From contig CAIMBM010000080.1 in the NCBI GenBank assembly GCA_903839205.1, forward strand, positions 1 to 34,745: a stretch of 34,745 bases of DNA, given 5' to 3'. Below, one piece after another: positions 8,589 through 16,281 of this stretch. The notes below the pieces were generated by a model. That model made no database searches, was not told the origin of the DNA, and was given only the letters and a program-made list of their open reading frames with translations. Within the stretch, counting starts at the first letter, position 1. Every line of letters begins with the position of its first letter. The DNA is from an uncultured Holophagaceae bacterium (lineage in GTDB: Bacteria; Acidobacteriota; Holophagae; Holophagales; Holophagaceae). The translations under genes were made by a program, and so were the position numbers.

Positions 8589-9332
8589 TTACGGGTCCAG
8601 GACCTTGGGGGCCACCATCGGCACGAACCGGACCGGCAGCACGGCCTGGGTTTCCAGACCCTCCGGGTGCTTGCGCAGCAGGTAGAGTTCCTGCGCCCCA
8701 CCGTTGGGTCCCACTGGCACGATCATCCGGCCGCCCACCTTCAGCTGGTCCACCAGGGCCTTGGGAATCCTTTCGGGAGCGCAGGTGACGATGACCGCAT
8801 CGAAAGGGGCCGCCCCGGGCCACCCCAGGTTCCCGTCGCCAGGGCGGACCCTCACATTCCGGAAGCCCAGCCGTTTGAGATCGGCCTCCGCCCGGCGGGC
8901 CAGGGGCTCCACGATCTCGAGGCTGTAGACCACCGCCACCAGCTGCGACAGCACCGCCGCCTGGTAGCCCGAGCCCGTGCCTACCTCCAGCACCCGGTCC
9001 GTGGGTTGCGGATCCAGGGCAGCCGTCATGAAGGCCACGATGTAGGGCTGGGAGATGGTCTGCCCATGGCCGATGGGCAGGGGCCCGTCCTCGTAGGCCA
9101 GGGAGCGCTGGGCGGCCGGCACGAATTCGTGGCGGGGCACCCGGGCCATGGCTCCCAGCACCCGGTCGTCCTTGATGCCCCGGGCGGCGATCTGATCCCG
9201 CACCATGCGCGTCCGGGCCGCCTCGAAGGCGGCTTCCTCGGCGGCCGAGGGTGGCCGCGTGGATCCCGGGTCAAAACCCCCCAGCGTGAGCATCAAGGCC
9301 ACTCCCAGAGGCCATCGCATGGCTACGAGCAT
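8589..9332 (-). CDS. Protein-L-isoaspartate O-methyltransferase, predicted exported
   Basis: PCMT repairs damaged aspartyl/asparaginyl sites by methylating L-isoaspartyl residues with SAM. The 247-residue sequence has RMVRDQIAARGI, then VPRHEFVP, then the PCMT-specific GHGQTISQPYIVAFM near residue 88, SAM motif I VLEVGTGSGYQAAVLS near 113, and the typical post-motif PFDAVIVTCAPERIP. The unusual part is the N-terminus: MRWPLGVALMLTLGGF followed by a Pro/Ser/Ala stretch looks like a signal peptide, so the enzyme may work in the periplasm rather than the cytoplasm. The ATG at 9332 has GGAGG 4 bases before it; a second ATG lies 12 bases downstream. The gene is separated from the vWA gene upstream by a GC hairpin. 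Confidence 0.92.
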   Translation of the reverse strand: MLVAMRWPLGVALMLTLGGFDPGSTRPPSAAEEAAFEAARTRMVRDQIAARGIKDDRVLGAMARVPRHEFVPAAQRSLAYEDGPLPIGHGQTISQPYIVAFMTAALDPQPTDRVLEVGTGSGYQAAVLSQLVAVVYSLEIVEPLARRAEADLKRLGFRNVRVRPGDGNLGWPGAAPFDAVIVTCAPERIPKALVDQLKVGGRMIVPVGPNGGAQELYLLRKHPEGLETQAVLPVRFVPMVAPKVLDP

Positions 9333-9356
9333 AGGTCCTCCAGCCCCCAGCGCCAG

Positions 9357-9382
9357 CGCGCCTCCCCCGGGGGGGGAGGCGC
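9357..9382. terminator. Strong GC hairpin between the vWA and PCMT genes
   Basis: A near-perfect inverted repeat CGCGCCTCCCCC/GGGGGAGGCGCG lies 30-50 bases beyond the stop of the minus-strand vWA gene. No U tract follows on either strand, so it may act as a weak terminator, an RNA-stabilising stem or a boundary before the PCMT gene. Confidence 0.45.
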
Positions 9383-9410
9383 GTGGTCCCTTCCGGCTGG
9401 GTTCAGGCCT

Positions 9411-11819
9411 TCAGCCGAGCGTCACCTCCATGCTGCCGGCGATGCCTCCGGTCCAGGTTTCCAACCGCCAGGCGCAGATCAGGGCCTTCGCCTTGGCTGC
9501 CCCCGGGAAGGTCCGGCTGAAGGTGACCGACAGGACCCGGCCGGAACCATCCACTTCCAAGGCCAGTGTGGTGCCCGCGGGCAGCCCCGACAGGGCGGCG
9601 GCCAGGGCGGGATCCAGCAGGAACGCGGCCAGCTCGCGGTGGAGGGAGGCGGGATCGGAGGTGCCCGTGATGCCTGAGAAAGCCAGGATGCGGAGACCTG
9701 CGTCGCCGGAACCGCTGGGGAACGATGCGCTGCGATGACCCGGCGCGGCTTTCGCCTTCTCCCGTCGTTCCACCCGGTCCTGGGCCGCGACTTCCGCCAT
9801 CGCGTAGGAGGGGGCGCGGCTGCTCATCACCGGGGGGGGCGCGCAGACCATCGTGCGGGACATGGAACCGGCCTGGGCAGGGGCAAGGGCCGCATCGGAG
9901 ACGCCCTCGGGCATGGGCAGGGGCTGAGTGACGGTGGTGGCATGACCGCTGGCATTCCTCGCCTGGGTATCCACGGCCACGAAGGAGGTGTAGGCGGTCA
10001 GCAGGTGGTAGGCAAGGCCCAGGCGCGTGACCTCGGCCTTGCGGTCCGGGTCCTGGCCGAACTGATCGTAGTCCGACAGCATCTGGATGCGCTGGCGGGC
10101 CCAGAGCTGGCGCAGGGCGCCGTGCTGGCGATCCTTCACCTGGCCCACCTCGAAGGTCTGGCTCCAGGGCCCGGAACCGCTCAGGCCGGACAGCGTGACC
10201 GTGCCCTTGGCTTCCCCCGTCCACTTGCCGAGGCAGATGACGGGGCGGTCCGCCAGCACATCGGGCAACTGCAGGGGCTCGAGATCTTGGATGTGGAACC
10301 CATTGGTGGTGAGCTTGAGGTTGGTGAGCACCGGCGACGAGACGTAGGCCCGGAAACGCTCGGCCTCAAGGGCGGCCTGCTCGGGCCGGGTGATGACGAA
10401 GGCCTCGCCCTGCCCCGCGTGGGCCATGCCTTCGATGAAGTGGCGGTTCACCGACGAGCCGATGCCGAAGGCGAAGAGGTTGGCAGAGCCCAGGTTCTTC
10501 CGGATAAGGTCGAAGACCTGGCCGTCGGCGCTGATGTAGCCGTCCGTGGACACCACGAAGGTGCGCGAGATGCCCGGCACCCGCGGGAGGCCCAGGGCCC
10601 GGCGCATGGCGCTGCCCAGCTCCGTGCCGCCGCCGCCGTTCTGCTCCCGCACGAAGGCCAGGGCCTGGGCCATGTTTCCTGGCGTGGCGGGCTGGGAGGC
10701 CGGCGACCAGAGCGCCGCGCTGCCCTCGAAGACCATCACGTTGAAGAGATCTTGCGGCCGCAGGCCCTGGATCATCTCCTTCATGAGCACCTTCGACACC
10801 TCGATGGGAAAGCCCATCTGGCTGCCCGAGACGTCCATGAGGAAGACGAATTCCCGGGGGGGCAGATCCTTGGGCGTCACCCGCTTGGGCGGCTGGGCCA
10901 TGAGCAGGAACGTGTTCTCGTCCCGGCCCTGGTCCAGCAGCAGACCCGATTGCACGGCGCCGCCCGCCAGCTGGTACTTCACGACGACGTCGCGGTTGCC
11001 GCCCTGGGACTCGGATGGATCCAGCTTCAGCGTGGCCTCGGCCTTGCCGTCGTAGGCGATGGAGGTCCTGTGGGTGTCGCAGCTCATGCGCTGGATGGGC
11101 AGGCCCGCGGACAGCTTCACCTCCAGATCGAAGGTGGTGGCGGGCTTCTCGCCGGCATGGGTGTAGGGATTGGCCACCCAGGCCTCGCCGGTGCTGGATT
11201 CCGTGCCCGCCCGGCCGGCGTAGCGCGGGCCCACCACCGTGGGGTAGACGAAGGCGTAGGTGCCTTCGGTGGGCACCAGCAGTTCCGTGTAGGCCAGCTC
11301 CACCCGGATCTCATCGCCCGGCAGGATGTTCGCCACGTTCATCTGGAAGACATTGGGCCGCTCCTGCTCCAGCAGCGAGGCGCTGCGGCCTTCAGCCTTC
11401 GCCTGCTCGTAGTCCGCCCGGGCCTGGCCCCGCTCCCTGATCTGGGCCTTCAGGACCCGCTCCCCGATGGTCATGGTCAGGCCGTAGACCGCGGAGCGCG
11501 TGGAGCCCGGGAACACGTAGATGGCCTCCAGGGGCTTCGTGCCCGTGTTGCGGTAGACCTGGGTCACCTTCACGTCGGCGATGACGCCCGCGATGGCCAC
11601 CCTGGCCGAGGTGGCCTTCAGGGGCAGCTGGTCCAGGGCGCCCTCCCCGCCCCGCACGAAGAAGTAGGGGGAGCGTGTGGCGTCCGCCTCGCCGCCCTCG
11701 GCGGGCGGGCTCTGGCGGACCGGCAGCGGACGGCTGCGGGTCTGGGCATCCCCCTGGATCGAGGTGGCGAGTCCGGCGCAGCAGGCGAGCAGGACGGTGG
11801 AGGTGTGGCGCAGCGACAT
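9411..11819 (-). CDS. Exported VIT and von Willebrand factor A domain protein
   Basis: This 802-residue protein has the architecture of inter-alpha-trypsin-inhibitor-like bacterial proteins: signal peptide (MSLRHTSTVLLACCAGLAT), VIT domain (about 40-170: KVTQVYRNTGTKPLEAIYVF, then ERGQARADYEQAKAEGRSAS and QERPNVFQMNVANILPGDEI), then a vWA domain with an intact MIDAS motif DVSGSQMG and FVVSTDGYISADG. A variable C-terminal region ends with a domain of about 90 residues (LRILAFSGITGTSD...). Such proteins are thought to act as envelope adhesins or metal-dependent scaffolds. I chose the ATG at 11819 because GGGAG precedes it at 6 bases. It is the last gene after the sigma factor and anti-sigma-like gene on the same strand, so its expression may be controlled by them. 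The final ligand or partner is unknown. Confidence 0.9.
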   Translation of the reverse strand: MSLRHTSTVLLACCAGLATSIQGDAQTRSRPLPVRQSPPAEGGEADATRSPYFFVRGGEGALDQLPLKATSARVAIAGVIADVKVTQVYRNTGTKPLEAIYVFPGSTRSAVYGLTMTIGERVLKAQIRERGQARADYEQAKAEGRSASLLEQERPNVFQMNVANILPGDEIRVELAYTELLVPTEGTYAFVYPTVVGPRYAGRAGTESSTGEAWVANPYTHAGEKPATTFDLEVKLSAGLPIQRMSCDTHRTSIAYDGKAEATLKLDPSESQGGNRDVVVKYQLAGGAVQSGLLLDQGRDENTFLLMAQPPKRVTPKDLPPREFVFLMDVSGSQMGFPIEVSKVLMKEMIQGLRPQDLFNVMVFEGSAALWSPASQPATPGNMAQALAFVREQNGGGGTELGSAMRRALGLPRVPGISRTFVVSTDGYISADGQVFDLIRKNLGSANLFAFGIGSSVNRHFIEGMAHAGQGEAFVITRPEQAALEAERFRAYVSSPVLTNLKLTTNGFHIQDLEPLQLPDVLADRPVICLGKWTGEAKGTVTLSGLSGSGPWSQTFEVGQVKDRQHGALRQLWARQRIQMLSDYDQFGQDPDRKAEVTRLGLAYHLLTAYTSFVAVDTQARNASGHATTVTQPLPMPEGVSDAALAPAQAGSMSRTMVCAPPPVMSSRAPSYAMAEVAAQDRVERREKAKAAPGHRSASFPSGSGDAGLRILAFSGITGTSDPASLHRELAAFLLDPALAAALSGLPAGTTLALEVDGSGRVLSVTFSRTFPGAAKAKALICAWRLETWTGGIAGSMEVTLG

Positions 11820-11929
11820 GGGGTGCTCCCGGGTGGCCCGCGCCGACATGGCGCGGTACAGGAGGGAATGACCCGAGAGGCCGGATCCTTTCACGCCATC
11901 GAAAAAAGAAATCGAAAGCCGCCGCTTTC

Positions 11930-12958
11930 CTACTTTGTTGATGAGGGGTGGATCCTGACCCGATATCCGTCCACGGGCCCGGTCTCCGGCAGCAGCGCCG
12001 GATCAGCCAGGGGCGTGTTCAGCAGGTAGAGGTAGAGGTCGAGGATGTCCCCGGCCGCGAGGCGGACGTCGCCCTGCCACTGGACCAGGGCCTCTGCACC
12101 GGTGTTCATGGCCCGGAGCGGCAGCACCTCCACGCCCGCGGCCCCGCGCCGAAGGAGCGCCACCTGCTGGCCCCGGACCGCCCGGATCGTCACCCGCGTG
12201 CTCCCATCGGGCTGAAGGGCCAGGGTCCAGGCGGGGGCGATGATGTGGGGGGCGGCGGCCTCCGGCCGGTAAGCCCCGGCGGTCTTGGCCCTCATCCGGG
12301 CCGCCGGCGCCGTGGATCCGGCCGCATCCATCATGGCTCCGGCGGCCTTGGGTGCCTCGGCCTTCTGGGCGACCCGGTCCTGGGCGTCTGCACGGCGGGA
12401 TTCGGCCTGCAGATTCATCCGGGACGCCTCCTCCCGGGCGGGAACAGGGGCCCCGGCCAAGGAGGGGGCAGCGAGCGGCTGGGGGGCGGGAGGCGGGGGC
12501 GCCGCCGTCTCCAGGGCGATGGGCCGGGCGGCTTCCTTCCGCCGGCTGGGGAGCGCGTTCTGCCTCGCCGCCGGGGGCGGCGCCTGGGGCCCGGCGGAGA
12601 CCGCGGCGGCTGGCGCCGGCTGGGTGGACTCCCGCAGCGGGGGCGGCGCCTTCTCGGGGCTGCGCAGGTAGGTGAGGCCCGCCGTGGCGGCCACGATCAG
12701 GCCGGCGGCGGCGCCCAACAGCGAGGGCCGGCGCCAGAGCGGGACGACCCTCGGGGGAGCGGCCTGGGAGAGCGCCTCCATCAGCTGGGCCTTCGCCCCA
12801 GGATCCGCCAGCAGTTCCCGGAGCGCCTCCTCGTCCATGAGGGCATCGAACAGCTCCTGCCGCTCCAGGGCCGCGGCAAACAGGGCCTGGCGCTCCGCCT
12901 CGGAGAGGGTCCCCGTGGCGTAACCACCCAGGAGCTTGGCGGCCTCCTCGGATTTCAT
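11930..12958 (-). CDS. Putative anti-sigma factor, single-pass membrane protein
   Basis: This 342-residue protein starts with a helical cytoplasmic part (EEAAKLLGGYATGTLSEAERQ, then LFDALMDEEALRELLAD), has one TM helix at about 79-98 (SLLGAAAGLIVAATAGLTYL), then a long Pro/Ala-rich periplasmic linker and a C-terminal beta-like domain (WTLALQPDGSTRVTIRAVRG...). The N-terminal part resembles anti-sigma factors but has no Cys or His, so it is not a zinc-binding ZAS domain. Its start overlaps the sigma-factor stop as ATGA, the usual arrangement for a sigma/anti-sigma pair. The vWA gene follows about 110 bp downstream. I infer that it holds the sigma factor at the membrane until an envelope signal is received; this rests on position and topology only. 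Confidence 0.75.
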   Translation of the reverse strand: MKSEEAAKLLGGYATGTLSEAERQALFAAALERQELFDALMDEEALRELLADPGAKAQLMEALSQAAPPRVVPLWRRPSLLGAAAGLIVAATAGLTYLRSPEKAPPPLRESTQPAPAAAVSAGPQAPPPAARQNALPSRRKEAARPIALETAAPPPPAPQPLAAPSLAGAPVPAREEASRMNLQAESRRADAQDRVAQKAEAPKAAGAMMDAAGSTAPAARMRAKTAGAYRPEAAAPHIIAPAWTLALQPDGSTRVTIRAVRGQQVALLRRGAAGVEVLPLRAMNTGAEALVQWQGDVRLAAGDILDLYLYLLNTPLADPALLPETGPVDGYRVRIHPSSTK

Positions 12959-13539
12959 GGGGCCCCCCTTCCGGGGGAGCCTGCCCAGCTCCCGCCCAGG
13001 GATTCCAGCAGCTGCTTCCGGCAGCGGTGGTCCCAGGTGTAGATGGTGTTGAGGCTGGCGGCGCCCATCAATTCCTGAATCTCAGCGAAGCTGCGGCCCT
13101 GGAGCTTGAACCGGAAGAGCTCCCGGCAGCGCTCGCCCAGGCGCGCGATGCCGCCCATGAGCTTGGCCAGCAGCTCCTTGCGCTCCAGGACCATGGCGGG
13201 ATCCGGGGCGTCCGAGGCCGGCAGGAAGACGTCCACGTCCACGGCGTCGTACTCGCCCCGGCGGGCGGCCTTGCGGCGGTGGGCCGCCAGCTTGAAGCGC
13301 AGGATCTGGAAGGCCAGGGGGACCAGATCCTCCACCCGGTCCAGATGCCCGTACTTCTCGTGGATCAGCACCAGCACCTCCTGCGCCAGGTCCTCCGCAT
13401 GGGCGCCTGCAGAACGGGATGCCGCGAAGGCCACGATCCTTTCACGGAGGCGCGCCAGGATCTCGGCGCGGCCCCCCACGGCCAGCTCTCCCCGCAAGGG
13501 GATCGGTGGGGCGGGGCTCATCGGGAGGTCGGCGTCCAT
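12955..13539 (-). CDS. ECF-type RNA polymerase sigma factor
   Basis: This 194-residue protein is a group 4 sigma factor that would direct RNA polymerase to a small set of promoters. Region 2 is visible as HAEDLAQEVLVLIHEKYG near residue 52, followed by PLAFQILRFKLAAHRRKAAR. Region 4 is IARLGERCRELFRFKLQGRSFAEIQELM, with the recognition helix in NTIYTWDHRCRKQLLE. No extra C-terminal domain is present. The open frame continues upstream to 14361, but that part is antisense to surE and was left out. ATG at 13539 or 13521 may be the true start; neither has a clear ribosome site. It overlaps the anti-sigma-like gene by four bases and is divergent from surE. Confidence 0.85.
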   Translation of the reverse strand: MDADLPMSPAPPIPLRGELAVGGRAEILARLRERIVAFAASRSAGAHAEDLAQEVLVLIHEKYGHLDRVEDLVPLAFQILRFKLAAHRRKAARRGEYDAVDVDVFLPASDAPDPAMVLERKELLAKLMGGIARLGERCRELFRFKLQGRSFAEIQELMGAASLNTIYTWDHRCRKQLLESLGGSWAGSPGRGAP

Positions 13540-13605
13540 GGAACAAGGGGGTGAATTCCATCCTGACAGCGATCCTTGGCCGGACCCACCGGGTACACTG
13601 GGTCC

Positions 13606-14355
13606 ATGTCCGAACGCCTGATCCTGCTCACCAACGACGATGGCCTCTGGGCACCGGGGCTGGCGGCCCTGGCCCGGGCCGCGGCCCCCTTCGGCCGGGT
13701 GGTGACCGTGGCCCCCGACCGCAACCGCTCGGCCATCTCCTCGGCCCTGAGCCTGCACAACATCCTCCGGCTGAATGAGGTGGGGCCGGACCGCTTCGCC
13801 TGCGACGGCACCCCCGTGGACTGCGTGCTGCTGGGGGTCTGCGAACTGCTGGACCGCCGGCCCGACTGGGTGCTTTCGGGCGTCAACCACGGCTTCAACC
13901 TGGGCGAGGACGTGTTCTATTCCGGCACCGTGGGCGCCGCCTTCGAGGGGCGGCTCCAGGGCTCGCGGGCCGCGGCCTTCTCCCTGCATCCGGGCGGCGA
14001 CCTGGCCCAGGCCGAACCCTGGATCGGCCGGTTCCTGGAGCGCTGGGAGGCCATGGACCTGCCGGCCAACCGCATCTGGAACCTGAACTTCCCCATGGGC
14101 GAGCCCAAGGGCTTCCACCTCACGGGCCAGGACAGCCGCGCCTACCATGACCTGGTGGAGCGCCGCATGGATCCCCGCAACACGCCCTACTTCTGGATCG
14201 GCGGCGACGCCGGACCCACCTACGCCAAGGCCCCGGGCAGCGACGCCGAGGCGGTCTTCCACGGCTTCGCCAGCGTGACGCCCCTGCGCCTGGACCTGGG
14301 CTGCCCCGAGACCCTGGCGCGCCGGGCCGACTTCGACGCGGCCTTCAACCGGTAA
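13606..14355 (+). CDS. surE: 5'-nucleotidase / survival protein SurE
   Basis: SurE is a metal-dependent phosphatase acting on nucleoside 5'-monophosphates, linked to stationary-phase survival. The signature LLTNDDGLWAPGL is at the start, followed by APDRNRSAIS (the conserved Ser/Asn site) and LSGVNHGFNLGEDVFYSGTVGAA, a variant of the family SGINxGxNxGxDxxYSGTVGAA motif. Length, 249 residues, is normal. The ATG at 13606 places the NDDG motif at the usual distance from the start; an upstream in-frame ATG at 13576 is less likely. acyP starts 4 bp after its stop, then apt after 2 bp, forming a compact three-gene operon joining nucleotide dephosphorylation and purine salvage. Confidence 0.95.
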   Translation: MSERLILLTNDDGLWAPGLAALARAAAPFGRVVTVAPDRNRSAISSALSLHNILRLNEVGPDRFACDGTPVDCVLLGVCELLDRRPDWVLSGVNHGFNLGEDVFYSGTVGAAFEGRLQGSRAAAFSLHPGGDLAQAEPWIGRFLERWEAMDLPANRIWNLNFPMGEPKGFHLTGQDSRAYHDLVERRMDPRNTPYFWIGGDAGPTYAKAPGSDAEAVFHGFASVTPLRLDLGCPETLARRADFDAAFNR

Positions 14356-14359
14356 TTCC

Positions 14360-14632
14360 ATGCAGATGTTCTTCCGGGTCCACGGGGACGTCCAGGGGGT
14401 GGGCTACCGCCGGTTCGCGGCCCGGGAGGCCCAGGCCCTGGGCCTGGCCGGCTGGGTGCGGAATGACCCGGACGGCACCGTGTGCGGGGAGGCCGAAGGC
14501 CCCGAGACCGCCCTGGAGGCCCTCCGGGCGAGGCTCGCCGAAGGCCCACCCTTCGCCACCGTCTCCCGGCTGGACTGGAGCCCATCGGATGTGCGATCCT
14601 CCCTTCCCCATCCATTCGAGATTCGCAGGTAG
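14360..14632 (+). CDS. acyP: Acylphosphatase
   Basis: Acylphosphatase hydrolyses carboxyl-phosphate bonds of small acyl phosphates in the cytoplasm. The 90-residue sequence shows the family signature GDVQGVGYRRF, with the catalytic Arg of GVGYR, and GWVRNDPDGTVCGEAEG, whose Asn (GWVRN) is the second catalytic residue. Length is normal for the family. It sits between surE and apt with only 4 and 2 bp gaps, so it is surely co-transcribed with them. Confidence 0.95.
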   Translation: MQMFFRVHGDVQGVGYRRFAAREAQALGLAGWVRNDPDGTVCGEAEGPETALEALRARLAEGPPFATVSRLDWSPSDVRSSLPHPFEIRR

Positions 14633-14634
14633 CC

Positions 14635-15159
14635 ATGGCCCCCACCTTCTCCCTCAGCTCCTTCGTCCGCGACGTGCCGGACTTTCCGAAGGCGGGCATC
14701 CTCTTCCGTGACATCACGCCGCTGCTGGCCAACGCCGAGGCCTTCAGCGAGGCCGTGGCCGCCATGGCCGAGCCGGTGCTTACCCTCCAGCCCACCCATG
14801 TGCTGGGGTTGGAGTCCCGGGGCTTCATCTTCGGCAGCGCCCTGGCCCAGAAGCTGCGCGTGGGCTTCGTGCCCGCCCGCAAGCCCGGCAAGCTGCCCAT
14901 GGCCACCTTCGATGAGCCCTACGGACTGGAGTACGGCACCGACGCCCTGGAGATCCACCGGGACGCCTTCCAGCCGGGCGATCGCGTGCTCATCGTGGAC
15001 GACGTCATGGCCACGGGCGGCACCGCCGCCGCCGCCCAGCGCCTGGTGCAGCGCACCGGCGCCCAGGCCGTGGCCCTCACGGTCTTCATCGAGCTGACCT
15101 CCCTCCCGGGCCGGGAGAAGGTGGAGGGCCTGCCGGTCTTCAGTGTGCTCCGCTACTGA
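14635..15159 (+). CDS. apt: Adenine phosphoribosyltransferase
   Basis: Apt salvages adenine to AMP using PRPP. The 174-residue sequence carries the N-terminal motif VPDFPKAGILFRDITPLL, GLESRGFIFG, KPGKLP, and the PRPP-binding motif VLIVDDVMATGGTAAAA, all typical. The ATG at 14635 follows the acyP stop by two bases. Its 3' end overlaps the end of the convergent SDR gene by seven bases, so no terminator can lie between them without involving coding sequence. Confidence 0.96.
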   Translation: MAPTFSLSSFVRDVPDFPKAGILFRDITPLLANAEAFSEAVAAMAEPVLTLQPTHVLGLESRGFIFGSALAQKLRVGFVPARKPGKLPMATFDEPYGLEYGTDALEIHRDAFQPGDRVLIVDDVMATGGTAAAAQRLVQRTGAQAVALTVFIELTSLPGREKVEGLPVFSVLRY

Positions 15160-16061
15160 CCGGAAGCGATTGCCAGGCCCATCTCGATGAGGCTGGCGCG
15201 GATGCCGTCGCTGGGATCCGAGTAACTGGGCGTCCACCCCAGCTCCCCCACCCGGCGGCTGGTGACCCGGCGGGATTCCCGCAGGAAGGCCAGCAGGCCC
15301 GGGCTCAGGATCCCCTGGGCCTCGGCCCAGGAGATCCGGGGCGGCGCGGGCAGGCCGGCCAGCCCCGCCACGCGGGCCGTGAAGGCCGCCATGCTCTCCG
15401 GCACCCCGTCCGTGAGGTTGAACACGCCTTCCACGGGCCGCTCCAGGACCGCCACGCAGGCGCCCACCAGGTCGTCCACATGGATGCGGTTGCCGGGACC
15501 CGAGTCCTCGGCGCGCAGCAGGGGCTCGCCGCGTCGCAGGCGGTCCAGGGGCAGGCGGTGGGGGCCGTAGATGGCCGGCACGCGAAACACCACGCAGCGC
15601 AGCCCGCGGTCCACACACCACCGGGCCACGCGCCGTTCCGCGTCCACCCGCTGCCGGGAGCGGTCCTCCCCGGGGGCCGTGGGGCTGTCCTCGTCCACCG
15701 GGACCCCGCCCGTGTCGCCGTACACCCCCGTGGTGCTGAAGTAGACGAAGGCCTCGGGACGGGCGGCCCCCAGCATTCCCAGGAACCGGGAGAGCCGGAG
15801 ATCTTCCGCTGCCGGTCCCTGGGGAGGGGCGAGGTAGATCACGGCGCTCAGGTCCGACGGCGGTTGCCAGGGCGGGGCCTCATCGAAGTCCAGGGCGAGG
15901 GCGGGAATGCCCTGGCGGAGCAGGTTCGCCGCGCTGGCCGTCCGGTGCGCCAGGGCCAGCACGGGGCCCTCGCGGAGGCGCCGCCGGGCCAGGCGCTCGC
16001 CCACGTACCCGCACCCGGCGAGGAGCCAGGTTCCGCTGGGGCGCGAAGGGGGCTTCTCCAT
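15153..16061 (-). CDS. NAD(P)-dependent epimerase/dehydratase-like (SDR, YeeZ-type)
   Basis: This 302-residue protein is an atypical/extended short-chain dehydrogenase. The Rossmann motif is LLAGCGYVGERLARR, close to the GCGYxG form of the YeeZ/YbjT-like group. VYFSTTGVYGDTGGVPVDEDS follows, then RVPAIYGPHRLPLDRLRRGE and NRIHVDDLVGACVAVLE, all classic for the epimerase family. The usual YxxxK pair is not evident (SRQRVDAERR occupies the place), which is common in this subgroup and makes the reaction uncertain. It has no co-directional partner. The substrate is unknown. Confidence 0.85.
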   Translation of the reverse strand: MEKPPSRPSGTWLLAGCGYVGERLARRRLREGPVLALAHRTASAANLLRQGIPALALDFDEAPPWQPPSDLSAVIYLAPPQGPAAEDLRLSRFLGMLGAARPEAFVYFSTTGVYGDTGGVPVDEDSPTAPGEDRSRQRVDAERRVARWCVDRGLRCVVFRVPAIYGPHRLPLDRLRRGEPLLRAEDSGPGNRIHVDDLVGACVAVLERPVEGVFNLTDGVPESMAAFTARVAGLAGLPAPPRISWAEAQGILSPGLLAFLRESRRVTSRRVGELGWTPSYSDPSDGIRASLIEMGLAIASGQ

Positions 16062-16097
16062 CCGGCCAGCATACCCCGGCCATGAGAGGCTGTTTCC

Positions 16098-16226
16098 ATG
16101 GGTTGGAGTGCCTACCGAAACCCCGACGGAGGGCGCGTGTCCCCGCTCATCAAGCTCGTCCTGCTGGCCTGGCTCGTGATCGGGCCTGTGGGCGTGTGGC
16201 TGCGGCGGAGGAGGGCCCGGACCTGA
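16098..16226 (+). CDS. Putative small membrane protein, 42 aa
   Basis: This short frame (MGWSAYRNPDGGRVSP, then the hydrophobic stretch LIKLVLLAWLVIGPVGVWL, then RRRRART) encodes one likely TM helix with a positively charged end, which would favour a cytoplasmic C-terminus. AGAGG stands 8 bases before the ATG. It lies between the divergent SDR gene and the ankyrin gene, 55 bp before the latter and on its strand. No family is recognised. Its hydrophobic core and ribosome site speak for a real gene, its size against. Confidence 0.45.
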   Translation: MGWSAYRNPDGGRVSPLIKLVLLAWLVIGPVGVWLRRRRART

Positions 16227-16281
16227 TCAGGAATTGGGAAGGGACCCTTCCCAGCCGAAAAGCTCCCAGGTAGGGGGCACC

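Noticed and set aside
9735..12029. 764-residue open frame antisense to the vWA gene, and a similar one at 17465-19831 antisense to the NtrY-like kinase
   Set aside because: Low-complexity translations with no domain; the opposite strands carry complete, well-motived proteins.
13540..14361. N-terminal extension of the sigma-factor frame
   Set aside because: It lies fully antisense to surE and reads as biased sequence; the sigma domain begins after 13539.
15153..15159. Frameshift at the end of apt or the SDR gene because they overlap
   Set aside because: Both proteins have normal length and ends; a seven-base convergent overlap is ordinary.
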